Notes: a model not told the origin generated them from the letters alone. A stretch of 64,000 nucleotides of DNA from Mariprofundus sp. UBA1536 (GCA_002323245.1 DCPU01000018.1:124001-188000); one strand, 5' to 3'. Shown: positions 52,075 through 61,583, counted from the first letter of the stretch. Numbers and translations are program-made.

Positions 52075-53268
52075 ATGAAGAAAATTATTCTTTCTGCTGC
52101 TTCTCTAGCTGTTGCTGCTGTTGCTTCTGTATCAGTTGCTCCAACTACTTCTGAAGCTGTACCAGCATTCGCACGCCAAACTGGCGCTGCTTGCTTGAAC
52201 TGCCACTTTGGCGCAATCCCACGTCTTGCTCAAATGGGCCGTGAATTCCGTATGAACGGTTTCCGCGACACTTCAGCTGAACTTCTTGAAGATGAACATT
52301 TGTCAATTCCTTTGGCATTCAACGCTTCATTGCTAATGAAAGCACGTATCCGTTATGATGACAAAACCGGCGGCCGTGATGGCAACATCCAATGGCCTGA
52401 TGAATCAGCATTGTTGTTCGGTGGCCGTTTTGGCGAACACGCTGGTGGTTTGCAAGAATGGGACGTAATCTCTGGTGAAATGTTGGGCGGTAAATTCGCA
52501 TACGTCAACGATTTGGATGCTGGTATTTTGGCATTCGCAATCGGTACTTCTGATGCGTTGGGTGCACCTTCAATCTTCAATGATCCTTCAAATGCTATCT
52601 CTCGTAACACACGTGGTATTCAATCACGTTCTATGGCATTGAGCACGCAACCAATGATTCATGATGCGGCTACTGGTTTGGGTGTTTATGGTTACATGAA
52701 TGACTCTATCTACTTCGCAGCAGGTTTGGTTGATGCAGTAGGTGGTTTTGGTAATGGTAACGCCGACGTTGTACAATTGAAAAACATGGGTAATTATGCT
52801 CGTGCAGCATGGTTGGGTGATGTTGCTGGTTTTGATTCAATTATCGGTGTGTTCTACGCAGCTGTTGATGGCAAAGGTATTAACCTTGACGCCGCAGTAT
52901 TGAACAGTGGCTTCAATGGTGACGGTACTACTGCTGATGTAACTGGTATCGATTTGCAAATGCAAGGTGAAGTTGGTGGCAACCTACTTGGTGTTTATAT
53001 GCCAATCGTAGTTTCTGCATCAAATGATGTAACTGGTTTCCAACTTTATGGTAACTACAACCTTACGCATGCAGCAGGCGTACAACTTGGTTTTGACACT
53101 GCAACTGATGCAAGCGGCGCTTCTGATGTGACTACAAACCGTCTTATCTTGGGCGGCTGGTATGACTTGGCGCAAAACATTGCAATCAACTATGAGTACT
53201 CTTCTACTAAGACAGATGGCTCTTCAGCTGTAGCACAAAGCATTCTTGAACTTGAGTACGTTTACTAA
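52075..53268 (+). CDS. Cytochrome c-porin fusion, Cyc2-like outer-membrane protein
   Basis: A 397-residue exported protein. The signal peptide (about 1-28, ending SEA) is followed by a mini-cytochrome with VPAFARQTG and a single haem site CLNCH (Cys40, Cys43, His44). The rest (from about 75) alternates polar and hydrophobic residues in short strands rich in Gly, Asn, Asp and aromatics and ends with an aromatic residue (LEYVY), as outer-membrane beta barrels do. This layout, and the FARQTG...CxxCH...GR.F..NG pattern, match Cyc2, the iron-oxidising outer-membrane cytochrome-porin. Codons favour T- and A-ending synonyms unlike neighbours, typical of a very highly expressed gene. The ATG at 52075 fits the AGGA site; an ATG at 52063 is too close. 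It could also be a Cyc2 paralogue of other function. Confidence 0.75.
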   Translation: MKKIILSAASLAVAAVASVSVAPTTSEAVPAFARQTGAACLNCHFGAIPRLAQMGREFRMNGFRDTSAELLEDEHLSIPLAFNASLLMKARIRYDDKTGGRDGNIQWPDESALLFGGRFGEHAGGLQEWDVISGEMLGGKFAYVNDLDAGILAFAIGTSDALGAPSIFNDPSNAISRNTRGIQSRSMALSTQPMIHDAATGLGVYGYMNDSIYFAAGLVDAVGGFGNGNADVVQLKNMGNYARAAWLGDVAGFDSIIGVFYAAVDGKGINLDAAVLNSGFNGDGTTADVTGIDLQMQGEVGGNLLGVYMPIVVSASNDVTGFQLYGNYNLTHAAGVQLGFDTATDASGASDVTTNRLILGGWYDLAQNIAINYEYSSTKTDGSSAVAQSILELEYVY

Positions 53269-53303
53269 GTTTTCCTTTACAGGTTAATTTGTTCAATAAT
53301 GAG

Positions 53304-53332
53304 AAAGGGAGCCCTTCGGGCTCCCTTTTTTT
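53304..53332 (+). terminator. Rho-independent terminator of the cytochrome-porin gene
   Basis: AAAGGGAGCCC, a TTC loop and GGGCTCCCTTT followed by a T run, 35 bases after the stop codon. It may also act on the convergent coaE transcript. Confidence 0.9.
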
Positions 53333-53358
53333 ATGCTGGAAAGAGATTAAGAAAAAAA

Positions 53359-53949
53359 TTAGTTGTTGCTCAGTTGTTTGTGCAGCTCGCTCACTTGTAG
53401 TTGCAGATTGGTTAAGCTGTCATTGTTGTGAATGATATAGTCGGCGAGTGCTTTTCGTTGCCCATCGCTGCATTGCTGTTGAATGATTGATTCAAAGATA
53501 CTTTCGTTTTGTTTGCCTCGGCTGAGTACGCGTGATTTTCTTAACGATAGATTGGCAAAAACCACAATCAACCCATCCATACGGGACGTTCCCTTGGACT
53601 CGATTAATACGGATGCTTCAATGATGGCGTAAGAAGACGTTTGTTGCCTGCGCCATAATACTTCATATCTTTGAATAGCTGGGTGCATGGTTGCATTTAA
53701 CTGTTGCGTAGACTGTTGCGTTAGAAAAGCTAGTGCAGCCAATTTCTTGGGCTCTATTGTTCCCGAAGCGTTACAAATTTCTACGCCGAAAGTTTGAATA
53801 AGTTGTTGCTGTAGTTGCTTGTCTTGGGTTAAGAGAAGCTTGCCGACTTGATCAAGATCGAGACTAGGCACACCCAGTGCGTTGAACATACTACAAACTG
53901 TAGATTTGCCGCTGCCTATGCCTCCCGTTAAACCATAGAACTTAGTCAT
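53359..53949 (-). CDS. coaE: Dephospho-CoA kinase
   Basis: A 196-residue P-loop kinase for the last step of coenzyme A synthesis. The P-loop is GLTGGIGSGKST, and LGVPSLDLDQVGK carries the conserved Asp. The ATG at 53949 overlaps the pilD stop (ATGA on the minus strand), the well-known pilD-coaE coupling of gammaproteobacteria; the in-frame upstream extension lies inside pilD and is rejected. The next expected gene (zapD/yacG) is not present; the cytochrome-porin gene converges instead. Confidence 0.92.
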   Translation of the reverse strand: MTKFYGLTGGIGSGKSTVCSMFNALGVPSLDLDQVGKLLLTQDKQLQQQLIQTFGVEICNASGTIEPKKLAALAFLTQQSTQQLNATMHPAIQRYEVLWRRQQTSSYAIIEASVLIESKGTSRMDGLIVVFANLSLRKSRVLSRGKQNESIFESIIQQQCSDGQRKALADYIIHNNDSLTNLQLQVSELHKQLSNN

Positions 53950-54731
53950 GACATCCATAAGCTTTGGTACCAATCTAATATTTGTGTGCCAAAGAAAAAC
54001 CATACGACGCTTGCCATAGCCAAATAGGGTCCAAAAGGAATTTCGCTTCTGAGTCCTTTCCGTTGTAATAGCAGAATAATGCTACCGATGATTGCACCGA
54101 CTACAGATGACACAAGAACAATGAATGGAAGCGCTTGCCAGCCCATAAATGCGCCCAACATCGCAAGCAGTTTAAAGTCGCCTTGCCCCATACCTTCTTT
54201 GCCTGTTGCTTTATAAAATAAAAAAGCTATCAACCAAAAGAAGCCATAACCAGAAATAACACCAATCAAGGCATCTAAGAGATAATCAAAGTGCCATGCA
54301 AATAGTAATCCTGAAGCTATGCCCGGAAAGGTTAGGGCGTTGGGTAGTAAAAAGGTTTCCAGATCGATAAGCGTTAAAATCCATAATAAACTTACCAAAA
54401 CTATAGCTTGAAGTAGATATACCGATGTTTGTGGTGCTATTGGTGTGAACCAAGTGATAAGTGCCCATAAACCACCCATACTTAGTTCTAACAGTGGATA
54501 ACGCCATGATATTGCTAGATTACAATGTCTGCATTTTCGGCCCAATAGCACCCAAGATATGAGTGGGATATTATCATACCAAGCAATATCATTTTTACAT
54601 TGTGGGCAATGACTACCCGGGGTGACAATGGACTGACCCAAAGGAATGCGGTGTACGCATACATTGGAAAAGCTTCCAAATAAGATACCAAGTAAACCCA
54701 TGGAAAGTGTGGCGAAAAGTTGTAAATCCAT
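53946..54731 (-). CDS. pilD: Type IV prepilin peptidase/methyltransferase
   Basis: A 261-residue inner-membrane aspartic protease with about seven helices. It cleaves and N-methylates prepilins and pseudopilins. The cytoplasmic zinc region carries two CxxC pairs (CPQCKND and CRHCNLA). The catalytic aspartates lie in TLIDLETFLLPN and GMGQGDFKLLA. It lies one base from the pilR stop and overlaps coaE. It would process substrates for both pilus loci of this window. Confidence 0.94.
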   Translation of the reverse strand: MDLQLFATLSMGLLGILFGSFSNVCVHRIPLGQSIVTPGSHCPQCKNDIAWYDNIPLISWVLLGRKCRHCNLAISWRYPLLELSMGGLWALITWFTPIAPQTSVYLLQAIVLVSLLWILTLIDLETFLLPNALTFPGIASGLLFAWHFDYLLDALIGVISGYGFFWLIAFLFYKATGKEGMGQGDFKLLAMLGAFMGWQALPFIVLVSSVVGAIIGSIILLLQRKGLRSEIPFGPYLAMASVVWFFFGTQILDWYQSLWMS

Positions 54732-54732
54732 A

Positions 54733-56100
54733 TCAGTCTTTATCTTCCTTGATACCTAATTTTTCCAAACGATAGCGCATTGAGCGAAAGCTTATTTTTA
54801 GTAACTTGGCAGCCTTGGTTGCGTTGCCGCGTGTGCGTTGCAAGGCTTCTTGAACAAATGATTTTTCGGTTTGTTCCAAGTAATCATCGAGTGATAGATC
54901 TTTAGCTTGTAAGTCATCAAGCGTGACTTGATCGGGTGAGGTTTGTTGAATCAGAATCTCTGATAAAAGGTGTTCATCAAGCGTGTCTTGATCGGATAAA
55001 GCCATTAAACGCTGAACGAGGTTTTCCAGCTCTCTAACATTACCATTGAGCGGCAGCTCACTTAATGTCTTTAGGCAAGTATCAGTAATGTTAAGGTTTG
55101 CTCCGCCATGTACTTTTAAGAAAAGATGTACCAATTCAGGGATGTCTTCTCTACGCTGACGAAGAGCTGGCATATGTAGGGGTATAACATTGAGTCGGTA
55201 AAACAAATCTTCGCGGAAGTTGCCATGCTTCACTTCTGCATCTAAATCCCTGTTCGTTGCAGCTACAACGCGAACATTCACTTGTTTTTCAACTTCACTA
55301 CCCACACGCCGCACTTTCATATCTTGCAAAACCCGCAACAATTTTACTTGAATGAGCAATGGCATTTCTCCGATTTCATCAAGGAAGAGCGTGCCGCCAT
55401 CTGCGCTTTCAATAAGCCCCATTTTGTCGGTATCAGCCCCAGTAAACGCGCCTTTTACATGGCCAAATAATTCGGACTCAAATAAGTTTTCTGGGATAGC
55501 TCCGCAATGCACGGGAACAAAGGGTTTTGAGGTGCGATCGGATGCGGTATGAAGGTAAAAAGCAGCCAGTTCTTTACCAGTGCCTGATTCACCTGAAATG
55601 AGTACTGTGAAGTTGCGTTTGGCTGAACGTTCAATGCGATCACGTACGCGCTGCATAGCTGTGGATTGACCAATGAGAGCACGCGGATTGCCACTTAAAT
55701 TCTTAACTTTGTCTTTTTTAAGTGCGGGGCCCCCAATCGGTTCAGATAATGCGCGCTCTATCACTTCACCAAGTTCAGTACGAGAAACAGGCTTGGTGAT
55801 ATAATCAAAAGCCCCATGACGCATGGCTTCAACTGCAGTTTCAGCGCTGGCATATGCTGTGAGTAGGATAGCATGTGCATTGGGTTGGATTTCTTTGGCT
55901 AATTGAATGACATCTAGCCCCATATCTTCACCACGCATGCGTAAATCAGTGAGAATAATTTGGAATGAATTTTTCCGCATAGCAACTTCTGCTTCATCAA
56001 TATCCGCGCAGGCGATGACGTCATGGCCATGAGAGGCCAACGATAATGAAAGAATTTCCCTGACATTTACTTCATCTTCGACGAGAAGTATTTGAGCCAT
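54733..56100 (-). CDS. pilR: PilR, sigma-54-dependent pilus response regulator
   Basis: A 455-residue NtrC-family activator. The receiver (LLVEDEV; acceptor Asp in IILTDLRMRGEDMG) is followed by a complete AAA+ domain with Walker A GESGTGKE, GAFTGA, FLDEIGEM Walker B, AATNRDL and FREDLFYRL, and a C-terminal Fis-type helix-turn-helix (NATKAAKLLKISFRSMRYRL). PilR activates the major pilin gene with RpoN. The ATG at 56100 has GAGGG upstream and lies 4 bases after the pilS stop. The full motif set contrasts with the degenerate NtrX in the same window. No pilin gene is in this window, so its target lies elsewhere. Confidence 0.93.
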   Translation of the reverse strand: MAQILLVEDEVNVREILSLSLASHGHDVIACADIDEAEVAMRKNSFQIILTDLRMRGEDMGLDVIQLAKEIQPNAHAILLTAYASAETAVEAMRHGAFDYITKPVSRTELGEVIERALSEPIGGPALKKDKVKNLSGNPRALIGQSTAMQRVRDRIERSAKRNFTVLISGESGTGKELAAFYLHTASDRTSKPFVPVHCGAIPENLFESELFGHVKGAFTGADTDKMGLIESADGGTLFLDEIGEMPLLIQVKLLRVLQDMKVRRVGSEVEKQVNVRVVAATNRDLDAEVKHGNFREDLFYRLNVIPLHMPALRQRREDIPELVHLFLKVHGGANLNITDTCLKTLSELPLNGNVRELENLVQRLMALSDQDTLDEHLLSEILIQQTSPDQVTLDDLQAKDLSLDDYLEQTEKSFVQEALQRTRGNATKAAKLLKISFRSMRYRLEKLGIKEDKD

Positions 56101-56104
56101 ATTA

Positions 56105-57673
56105 TTACCCTCGCATAGCGATGTTAGCATTACCGCGGACTATAAAGCAGGCACCATCATCAATATCATTATCGATTGAAATATCCCAATGATTGATATG
56201 GCAGACTTGCCAAACTGTGGCTAAACCAAGGCCAGTACCTTGCTTGCTACCGGTTCGAAATGGTTCAAACATATTATTACGTAATTGAGGTGCTATACCT
56301 TTACCATGATCGCGAACAATGAGTTGCCAAACATCATTGATGAGATTGAATGAGATTTTGATTGAAGCTGGCTCTGGGCTGGAAAAAATGGCATTTCTTA
56401 ACAAGTTATCAAGAACCAAACGGAAGTGATCAGGGTCTACCTCTATGTTCACATCTTCGCACGTTACAATAATTTTATGTTTATTACTTAAATCCTGTTG
56501 CTCTACCGATTGATGAATCAAGGTTTGGATATGCGATTGCAAAAGGTGGGGGTGCAAAGGGTTGGCGTAATCGAGCATATCTGAAACGAGACGGTTCAGG
56601 CGAGATATTTCATGAGTAATAATATTTTCAAGTTTCTTGTCCTCAGATTTTAATCCCATTAGCTCTACGGCTTGCGCTACAGTTTGCATGGGATTACGTA
56701 TTTCGTGGGCCAACATAGCTGCCATTTGGCCAATAGAGGCCAATTTATCACGTTCAGCGAGTTGTTGTGCTAATTTTCTGTTCTCAGTGATGTCAATAAT
56801 GGTTAACAGCCAAGAAGTTTCCTCGCCCATGATTCGGTTTAAACGCAAGAGCAGGGTTAGATTTTGGTGCTGATGCTCGGTTTGATAAGTACCTTCAGCA
56901 TACATTTGAAGATGCTGGATGAATGATGGCGATAATTGAATAAAGCTTTTGATGCTAAACCCTTTTTGATGATTGGAAATACCGATAATGTTGGCTGCAG
57001 CTGCATTAAAGTCCTGAATTTGCATGCTTTGATTGAGAATAATAATACCTTCTTCCATGGTGGATAGAACCTGAGCATAAAGCTCTTTTAAATTTTTATG
57101 CTTTGTTATGGCTTGTTCAGATTCTTTTTGTAAAGCGGCATGCTTACTTGCGATATGCGCCATCATGCCGCCAGCAAGAAAGAAGACTGAGGTTTGCAGT
57201 AAAATTCTTAAGACGTTTTCCTTAATGATTTCAAAGTCATGAACATTAGCATATGTATAAATCGCTGTGAGATAGGCAATAGATGCAAGTACTGCAACTG
57301 TCAGAACAACCAATACACGAGATTGGCTGCCTGCTACGACAATTACCAAGCCCAATAAAAATATAAAAGGACTTTCTAAACCTCCACTGCCATAAATTAA
57401 GAAACAGATTAGTATAAGGTCAGAGGTGAATTGAACCAGAAGGTTAATAGAATAAGAATTTACAAGCCGCATGCCCAACACTTGAATTGCAGTAAATGCT
57501 AGCCAAAAAACAGAAACCTGAGTTAACAATATTGTTGATGAAAAATTTACAACGTTGTTCATCCAAAACAAAATTGCGAACAGAGATAACGATGCTAACG
57601 CTCTAAAAAGAAGTAAAATCTTTAAGCGTTGCAAATTAAACTGATCCATTACTAATGGGTTATGGTCTGCCAT
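56105..57673 (-). CDS. pilS: PilS sensor histidine kinase
   Basis: A 522-residue kinase with about six N-terminal membrane helices (residues 15-190), a coiled coil, a PAS domain (MEEGIIILNQSMQIQDFNAAAANI), HisKA with the acceptor His in AAMLAHEIRNPMQTVAQAVEL, and an HATPase (NLLRNAI, GTGLGLATVWQVC). PilS phosphorylates PilR and senses pilin in the membrane in Pseudomonas. The start at 57673 is chosen as the longest with the family N-terminus; a second ATG eight codons later is possible. It sits between pilC and pilR. Confidence 0.92.
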   Translation of the reverse strand: MADHNPLVMDQFNLQRLKILLLFRALASLSLFAILFWMNNVVNFSSTILLTQVSVFWLAFTAIQVLGMRLVNSYSINLLVQFTSDLILICFLIYGSGGLESPFIFLLGLVIVVAGSQSRVLVVLTVAVLASIAYLTAIYTYANVHDFEIIKENVLRILLQTSVFFLAGGMMAHIASKHAALQKESEQAITKHKNLKELYAQVLSTMEEGIIILNQSMQIQDFNAAAANIIGISNHQKGFSIKSFIQLSPSFIQHLQMYAEGTYQTEHQHQNLTLLLRLNRIMGEETSWLLTIIDITENRKLAQQLAERDKLASIGQMAAMLAHEIRNPMQTVAQAVELMGLKSEDKKLENIITHEISRLNRLVSDMLDYANPLHPHLLQSHIQTLIHQSVEQQDLSNKHKIIVTCEDVNIEVDPDHFRLVLDNLLRNAIFSSPEPASIKISFNLINDVWQLIVRDHGKGIAPQLRNNMFEPFRTGSKQGTGLGLATVWQVCHINHWDISIDNDIDDGACFIVRGNANIAMRG

Positions 57674-57688
57674 GGGTTAGGGTGTTTA

Positions 57689-58885
57689 TTAAACCACCGA
57701 TGCCATCATGAAGATTGGTAAGTACATAGCAATAACGAGCCCACCAATGACGATACCTAAGAAGGCCATAATTGCCGGCTCCATGAGTGCTGTCATATTA
57801 TCTACGGCAGTGTCGACCTCTTCTTCATAAAAGTCGGCAATTTTTCCTAGCATCTCTTCCATGGCACCAGTTTGTTCACCAATTCCTATCATCTGTGTTA
57901 CCATGATTGGGAATACCCCACTTTCTTCTAAGGGTTGGCTTAATGATTTCCCCTGACTGATGGATTCTTTTGCCCCAATAATCACGCGCTCAATCACGAC
58001 GTTACCAGAGGTTTCAGCCACGGTATCCATAGCTTCAAGAATGGGTACGCCTGCGGCACTTAATGTTGAGAAAGTTCTTGTGAAACGAGCTACAGCACCT
58101 TTTCTCATGACATCCCCAATAGCAGGTAGGTTGAGCATTAGCTTATCTAGTTGGTATTGGCCAGTTGGTGTCTTGTAAACTGCTTTAATTGCCATAACGA
58201 TGGCAATGGGTGTTCCAAATACAAGATACCAATATTCAACAAAACCATTGGATATCGCCATCACGATTTTTGTTGGACCAGGCAGTTCTGCGCCAAATGA
58301 GGAGAACATTTCTGCAAAAACGGGAACCACAAAAATCATCAACACCGATGTAACGATGAATGAAATAAATAAAATCGATGCTGGGTATACCATTGCAGAT
58401 TTGATTTTCCCTTTTAAAGAAAGCGACTTCTCTTTGTATTCACAAATACGCAATAATATTGCATCAAGGATGCCGCCTTTTTCGCCGGCTTCGACCAGAG
58501 AGCAAGTCAAGCGGTCAAATTCTTTTGGGAATTTTCGTAATGTTTCACCAAATGGGGAGCCGCTTTCCAATTCATTTTGAATGCTGGTCAAGAGCTTAAG
58601 TAATCCTTTGTGGTCTGTTCCCTTGCGAAGCAGTTCAAAACACTGAACTAAGGGTAAACCAGCATTAATCATGGTGGATAGCAAACGGAAGAAAATACTA
58701 ATGTCTTTATCTGTGACTTTGGGGTCACCACCGATTTTTATTTCAATCGGTTTTCTTTTGATTTTAATATCGGTGTAGCCTTGGCGTCTTAATGCAGCAG
58801 TTGCCACATCTTTATTGACCATATCAAACTCACCGGCTTTGGGCTTTCCTTGGCGCGTTTTAGCGGTGTATAGGTAAATTGGCAT
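57689..58885 (-). CDS. pilC: Type IV pilus inner-membrane platform protein PilC
   Basis: A 398-residue polytopic protein with two T2SSF domains (about 65-190 and 270-390) and three membrane helices. The N-terminal ring segment and LLSTMINAGLPLVQCFELL, then LLRICEYKEKSLSLKGKIK, match PilC/GspF. It transmits ATPase motion to pilin assembly. It begins two bases after the pilB stop and precedes pilS. Confidence 0.94.
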   Translation of the reverse strand: MPIYLYTAKTRQGKPKAGEFDMVNKDVATAALRRQGYTDIKIKRKPIEIKIGGDPKVTDKDISIFFRLLSTMINAGLPLVQCFELLRKGTDHKGLLKLLTSIQNELESGSPFGETLRKFPKEFDRLTCSLVEAGEKGGILDAILLRICEYKEKSLSLKGKIKSAMVYPASILFISFIVTSVLMIFVVPVFAEMFSSFGAELPGPTKIVMAISNGFVEYWYLVFGTPIAIVMAIKAVYKTPTGQYQLDKLMLNLPAIGDVMRKGAVARFTRTFSTLSAAGVPILEAMDTVAETSGNVVIERVIIGAKESISQGKSLSQPLEESGVFPIMVTQMIGIGEQTGAMEEMLGKIADFYEEEVDTAVDNMTALMEPAIMAFLGIVIGGLVIAMYLPIFMMASVV

Positions 58886-58887
58886 AA

Positions 58888-60585
58888 TTAGTCTCCGACC
58901 GTGACCCTAAGACATTCTTCGAGGGTGAGTACCCCTTGTTTCACTTTGGTCAGTGCAGCCATGCGCAGTGTGTTGACGCCATCGGCAATAGCGATTTCAT
59001 TGATTTCATCGGAGTTTCTTCCTGCATATACAGCATCGCGAATACTATCTGATACGGGCATAACTTGGTAAATACCAACCCGACCTTTGTAGCCCGTGCC
59101 ATTACAAACACTACATCCCTTACCATGCATTGGAGTGAAGGAATCAATTTCATCCTTTTTAATGCCCGCTTCAATAAGAGCATGTGGGTCAAGCTTGATG
59201 GGTTCAGCGCATTCGCTGCAGACACGGCGCCCTAAACGTTGTGCAGTTACCAAATTCACAGCAGAGCCTACCAAGAATGATTCGATGCCCATATTAATCA
59301 TCCTAGTCATCGTTGATGGGGCATCATTGGTATGTAATGTTGCTAACACCAAGTGACCTGTAAGAGCTGCCTTAATGCCAATAGCTGCTGTATCATAATC
59401 CCGAATTTCCCCGATGAGAATAACATCAGGATCTTGACGTAGAAACGATTTGAGGGCGGCCGGGAAGTCCATGCCAACTGCTGGATTTACATTCACCTGA
59501 TTAATGCCCATAAAGTTAAACTCTACTGGATCTTCGGCAGTAGAAATATTAATGCCAGGTTCATTTACTTCGGCAACCGCTGAATAAAGACTTACTGTTT
59601 TACCCGAACCAGTAGGCCCAGTGACCAAGACCATGCCGTAAGGCAAGTGAATTGCATGTTGGAATTTTGCCAAATCTTCAGGTTCATACCCGAGCTTGGT
59701 CATGTCTGTTTGCAAATTAGACTGATCCAAAAGACGCATAACAACTTTTTCACCAAAAAGTGTAGGTAGCACAGAAACACGGAAATCCACTGTTTTTGCT
59801 TTGGATATCCGTAATTTGATTCGTCCATCTTGGGGTACGCGACGTTCCGTAATATCAAGCTGAGCTTGAATTTTTAAACGCGACACAATGGCGTCGCGCA
59901 TATGCATTGGCGGACGCATGATTTCCATCAACACACCATCGACGCGATAACGAACGCGTAATACTTTTTCATAAGGTTCGATATGAATATCAGACGCGCC
60001 GCGTTTAATGGCATCAAGCAAAATGAGGTTTACCAGCTTAACAACGGGTGCTTCCTCACTTTCAGTTGCAAGCAGGCCGCTATCATTTTGAAATTCTTCG
60101 GCGTTGACCACTTCAAGGTCGCTGGCCCCCATTTCTGCCATAACATCATCTAGCGCTTGGGTGGATCCAGTTAGCTCCTCGAGTTTAACAGAAAGCTCAG
60201 ACTCTCGAACAATCACAGCGTCAATTTGACAGCCAGTAATAAAAGCCATTTCATCCATGCTGTTGATGTCGTAGGGGTCAGCAACGGCCAGCGTAATAAT
60301 GCTTCCTTTGCGTTTGACAGGAATAGCTTGGTTCTTTTGCATCACTTCAACTGGGATTTTTGTGAGGTTACGATCGATTTCGATGGACTTTAAGTCGATG
60401 GCAGGGCGGCCAAAGCTTTGGCTGATAAACTTCACGAGTTCATCTTCACTAAATACGCCGAGTTTAACCAGGGCGTGAGTAAGTGTTTCACCGTTAAGCT
60501 TCATGCTTTGTTGTGCGCTTTCTAGCTGCTCAACAGTAATGGCATTTTTGCGAAGCAGGATGTCGCCCAAACGCGTTTTTTTCAT
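58888..60585 (-). CDS. pilB: Type IV pilus assembly ATPase PilB
   Basis: A 565-residue hexameric extension ATPase. The N-terminal region begins RLGDILLRKNAITVEQLESA and resembles the MshEN/GspE-N domain. The ATPase core has Walker A GPTGSGKTVSLYS, the Asp box, Walker B ILIGEIRDYDTA and the His box LVLATLHTND. A tetracysteine zinc site (CSECAEP ... CSVCNGTGYKGR) follows. The start lies within the end of aroE (4-base overlap). Retraction ATPase genes (pilT) are not in the window. Confidence 0.95.
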   Translation of the reverse strand: MKKTRLGDILLRKNAITVEQLESAQQSMKLNGETLTHALVKLGVFSEDELVKFISQSFGRPAIDLKSIEIDRNLTKIPVEVMQKNQAIPVKRKGSIITLAVADPYDINSMDEMAFITGCQIDAVIVRESELSVKLEELTGSTQALDDVMAEMGASDLEVVNAEEFQNDSGLLATESEEAPVVKLVNLILLDAIKRGASDIHIEPYEKVLRVRYRVDGVLMEIMRPPMHMRDAIVSRLKIQAQLDITERRVPQDGRIKLRISKAKTVDFRVSVLPTLFGEKVVMRLLDQSNLQTDMTKLGYEPEDLAKFQHAIHLPYGMVLVTGPTGSGKTVSLYSAVAEVNEPGINISTAEDPVEFNFMGINQVNVNPAVGMDFPAALKSFLRQDPDVILIGEIRDYDTAAIGIKAALTGHLVLATLHTNDAPSTMTRMINMGIESFLVGSAVNLVTAQRLGRRVCSECAEPIKLDPHALIEAGIKKDEIDSFTPMHGKGCSVCNGTGYKGRVGIYQVMPVSDSIRDAVYAGRNSDEINEIAIADGVNTLRMAALTKVKQGVLTLEECLRVTVGD

Positions 60586-61496
60586 CTTAAACCCCTCCAG
60601 CCTGGTAAAACCAAAGCTTCCCGCCCAAGTTTATCTTCAACCCACTGTAAAGATTGTAAAAGGTCTGGCAATAGGCATGCGCCATTTTCAATTTCTTCTT
60701 CATGCCAATATTCAAAAGCGGCAATGCCTTGGGCAATGAGCATAGGAAGGCCATCAGCAAACACATAGTCTCCCGCTTTCGTAGCTTCACCAAAAACTGT
60801 CTTTCCTGAAGGTTTATAGACCACATCGAGCGCTTTGCCAACGCCATTGAGTAGAAAAGGGAAGGATTCATTGTCATGAAGGCCGATGCTTGTGGCGTTG
60901 ATGAGAAGGCCACATGTTTGGATATATTGTTGCACCAAATCACTGTCTTGCCAGCTAATAATCGTTGTTTTGATGTTGGGATAATGTAGTGCGATTGTTT
61001 CAGAGAGTGCTTTTGCTCTTTCTTCATTACGATTGCAAATCACGATATGCTCAGCACCCATGTGAAAAAGAGCATGACAAATAGCTTTTGAGGTGCCACC
61101 TGCACCAAACAATAAAACAGAAGTGGTTTTAAGGTTCACTTCCAGCCCTTGCAGTACCAAAGAAAATCCCAGCCAGTCGGTATTGGTAGCTTGCCAGCCT
61201 TGGTCTGACCATTTGATGGTATTCACAGCGCCAATAAGTAATGCATCCTCATCAGCTTCAACCCAGCTCAGTACATCTTCTTTGTGGGGTACTGTGATGT
61301 TGCAGCCAAGCGCTTTAAGCGCATAAAGACCATCCAGTGATGTCTTGAGGTTTTCAGGTTCAATATCAAAAGCCAGGTACGCCCCATTCATGCCCGAGTC
61401 TTTTAAAAAAGCATTTTGGAAAAGTGGGGATAGGGAGTGGGCAACGGGGTGGCCCAGGATGCCATAAAGTGAAGTGTGGCCGTCAATAGCTAACAT
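60582..61496 (-). CDS. aroE: Shikimate dehydrogenase
   Basis: A 304-residue NADPH-dependent enzyme reducing 3-dehydroshikimate to shikimate. The substrate site includes HSLSP and the catalytic Lys in NITVPHKE; the partner Asp lies in TNTDWLGF; the nucleotide loop is LFGAGGTSKAI, followed by NRNEERAK, typical of NADP preference. It overlaps pilB by four bases on the same strand, so an aromatic amino-acid gene is embedded at the head of the pil operon. The upstream gap to the secreted repeat protein is 87 bases. Confidence 0.93.
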   Translation of the reverse strand: MLAIDGHTSLYGILGHPVAHSLSPLFQNAFLKDSGMNGAYLAFDIEPENLKTSLDGLYALKALGCNITVPHKEDVLSWVEADEDALLIGAVNTIKWSDQGWQATNTDWLGFSLVLQGLEVNLKTTSVLLFGAGGTSKAICHALFHMGAEHIVICNRNEERAKALSETIALHYPNIKTTIISWQDSDLVQQYIQTCGLLINATSIGLHDNESFPFLLNGVGKALDVVYKPSGKTVFGEATKAGDYVFADGLPMLIAQGIAAFEYWHEEEIENGACLLPDLLQSLQWVEDKLGREALVLPGWRGLR

Positions 61497-61583
61497 GTCC
61501 TAAAAATAGGGCTTGTAATAAAAGAAGTCAAAGTTACTGAAAAAATTCATAAAAATTAGAATATTCAATACACCTTGAATAAT

